Below, piece after piece: positions 63,081 to 64,000 of a stretch of DNA of 64,000 nucleotides. Both the position numbers and the translations under genes were made by a program. Below the pieces are notes generated by a model. The model did no database searches, was not told the DNA's origin, and was given only the letters and a program-made list of their open reading frames with translations. Location of the stretch: positions 7,998,001-8,062,000 of the forward strand of contig NC_060023.1 in NCBI RefSeq assembly GCF_021134715.1. The letters run 5' to 3'. The stretch's first letter is position 1. Each line of letters opens with the position of its first letter. The DNA is from Daphnia pulex (taxonomy: Eukaryota > Arthropoda > Branchiopoda > Diplostraca > Daphniidae).

Positions 63081-64000
63081 CGTTCAATAAAGTCTTTTCA
63101 CAATTTCAATCTAACACGATAAGATAATTTTTTTGTGCGAAACACACTACCACTAAGAACACTAATTGGGTACAACACTACCAGTAGACTGATACAATAA
63201 GAGAAATAAGAAGAGCAAAAAAGATACAACTTACTAAAAAGGACTCTAAATCATTTCTATTAGTTCTAAGTGAAGAAATCAAACAGCTAGGAAAAGACAA
63301 CCAACGTTGATGCAGCTTGGCCCAGAGGCAACCCCAAATTGATTCAGGGAAAGACTAAAGAGATTCAGAGGACAATCTTGAATACATGGAATTCCTCACT
63401 TATTGGATCGTCACCATTACGATTGTGACAAAGGATATAATTCGTGGTACGTTGTTGTATCATGGTGGTTGCAATCAAAGCTCTCAATTATAATCCACAA
63501 ATTTCAAGTTATTTCACGTGATGATATAAGAATAAAACATGCAAACTGCGTTATTCGTTTTGTAATGTTCGCGATCAATGTACTAAAATTTGTCAAAGAA
63601 CCGTAATAGAGTTACGGCGAGAAAGCACACGGTATAACAGCTGCTGAAGTGTGCATAAAGCAAAAAGGAGGAGCGGGATTCGGTCGGTTGTATAAGGGCG
63701 AAGGGTGCAGAATAGCTCAATAGAAAGGAAGCGGAAGATTTACTGCTGGTTAAATGCTACGGAAAATGGAATTGAGTATTCAAATGAGACGTATATTGAT
63801 TTTGGCTAGAAGAGAAAAGCCATGATTGAATGTCAATTTCTTATTGGCCCTCTTGACGGCGGAAGGGTTGGTGAAGTTCGATTAGAATTATTTTTCTCTT
63901 TAAACGTTAAAATTATAGCCTAATCAGTACAAACAGCAGCTTTTCCTTTGCAATTTCAAAATGATTCAGTAAGTTGATCCCTACTATCGAATTAATTACC
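63081..64000. other. Upstream flank of the 62064 gene
   Basis: No supported gene. 63720-63900 repeats parts of the flank at 61400-61690 (gaaaggaagcgga; ttcttattggccctcttga), so another array unit may continue beyond the window. Confidence 0.55.

Overview
The window is arthropod nuclear DNA, most likely from a branchiopod crustacean such as Daphnia. The reasons are short introns (57-90 nt) with GT-AG borders and TATA/TCAGT-type promoters, a B-type allatostatin (myoinhibitory peptide) precursor, a Drosophila-type cryptochrome, and a large local expansion of SPOP-like MATH-BTB genes. The species call is inference. No rRNA, tRNA or CRISPR array was seen.

Layout. 1-3.4 kb: a diverged tandem duplication, then a gene (minus) for a coiled-coil protein with two RRM-like domains. 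5.6-9.6 kb: two minus-strand MATH-BTB genes with a decayed copy between them. 9.7-17.3 kb: no supported gene. 17.3-20.6 kb: the four-coding-exon MIP/allatostatin-B gene (minus) with its promoter. 21.3-21.8 kb: a foldback repeat. 23.4-31.6 kb: a plus-strand array of four MATH-BTB genes plus one pseudogene; one gene carries an 853-bp foldback transposon near its 3' end. 31.6-38.5 kb: mostly non-coding, with one candidate secreted peptide. 38.5-39.6 kb: proteolipid M6 (plus). 39.9-41.75 kb: three minus-strand ORFs packed head to tail (a 62-aa membrane protein, an NDUFAF8-like CX9C protein, and PIG-M). 42.3-44.0 kb: a DC-STAMP-like membrane protein (plus). 44.8-46.9 kb: cryptochrome 1 (minus). 47.7-63.1 kb: a minus-strand MATH-BTB array that includes a MATH-BTB-linker-histone fusion, a copy with one nonsense codon, two gene fragments and a broken CYP4 gene caught between duplicated units.

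The MATH-BTB proteins resemble SPOP, the substrate adaptor of Cullin-3 ubiquitin ligases: MATH binds substrate, BTB binds Cul3. Twelve largely complete genes and four fragments lie here in opposite-strand arrays. The 23-63 kb subfamily has intronless coding regions and an unusual cysteine-pair insertion in MATH. The array is evolving by segmental duplication, gene decay and transposon insertion.

The strongest novelty is the gene at 47700-49240, where the end of a MATH-BTB protein is replaced by a linker histone H1/H5 globular domain and a lysine-rich tail, most of it in one uninterrupted exon. Also notable are the operon-like locus at 39.9-41.75 kb and a cryptochrome with Asn instead of Cys at the flavin-facing position and FFC instead of FFW in its tail. 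All exon borders were read by eye from splice signals and reading-frame continuity; none is supported by transcripts here.
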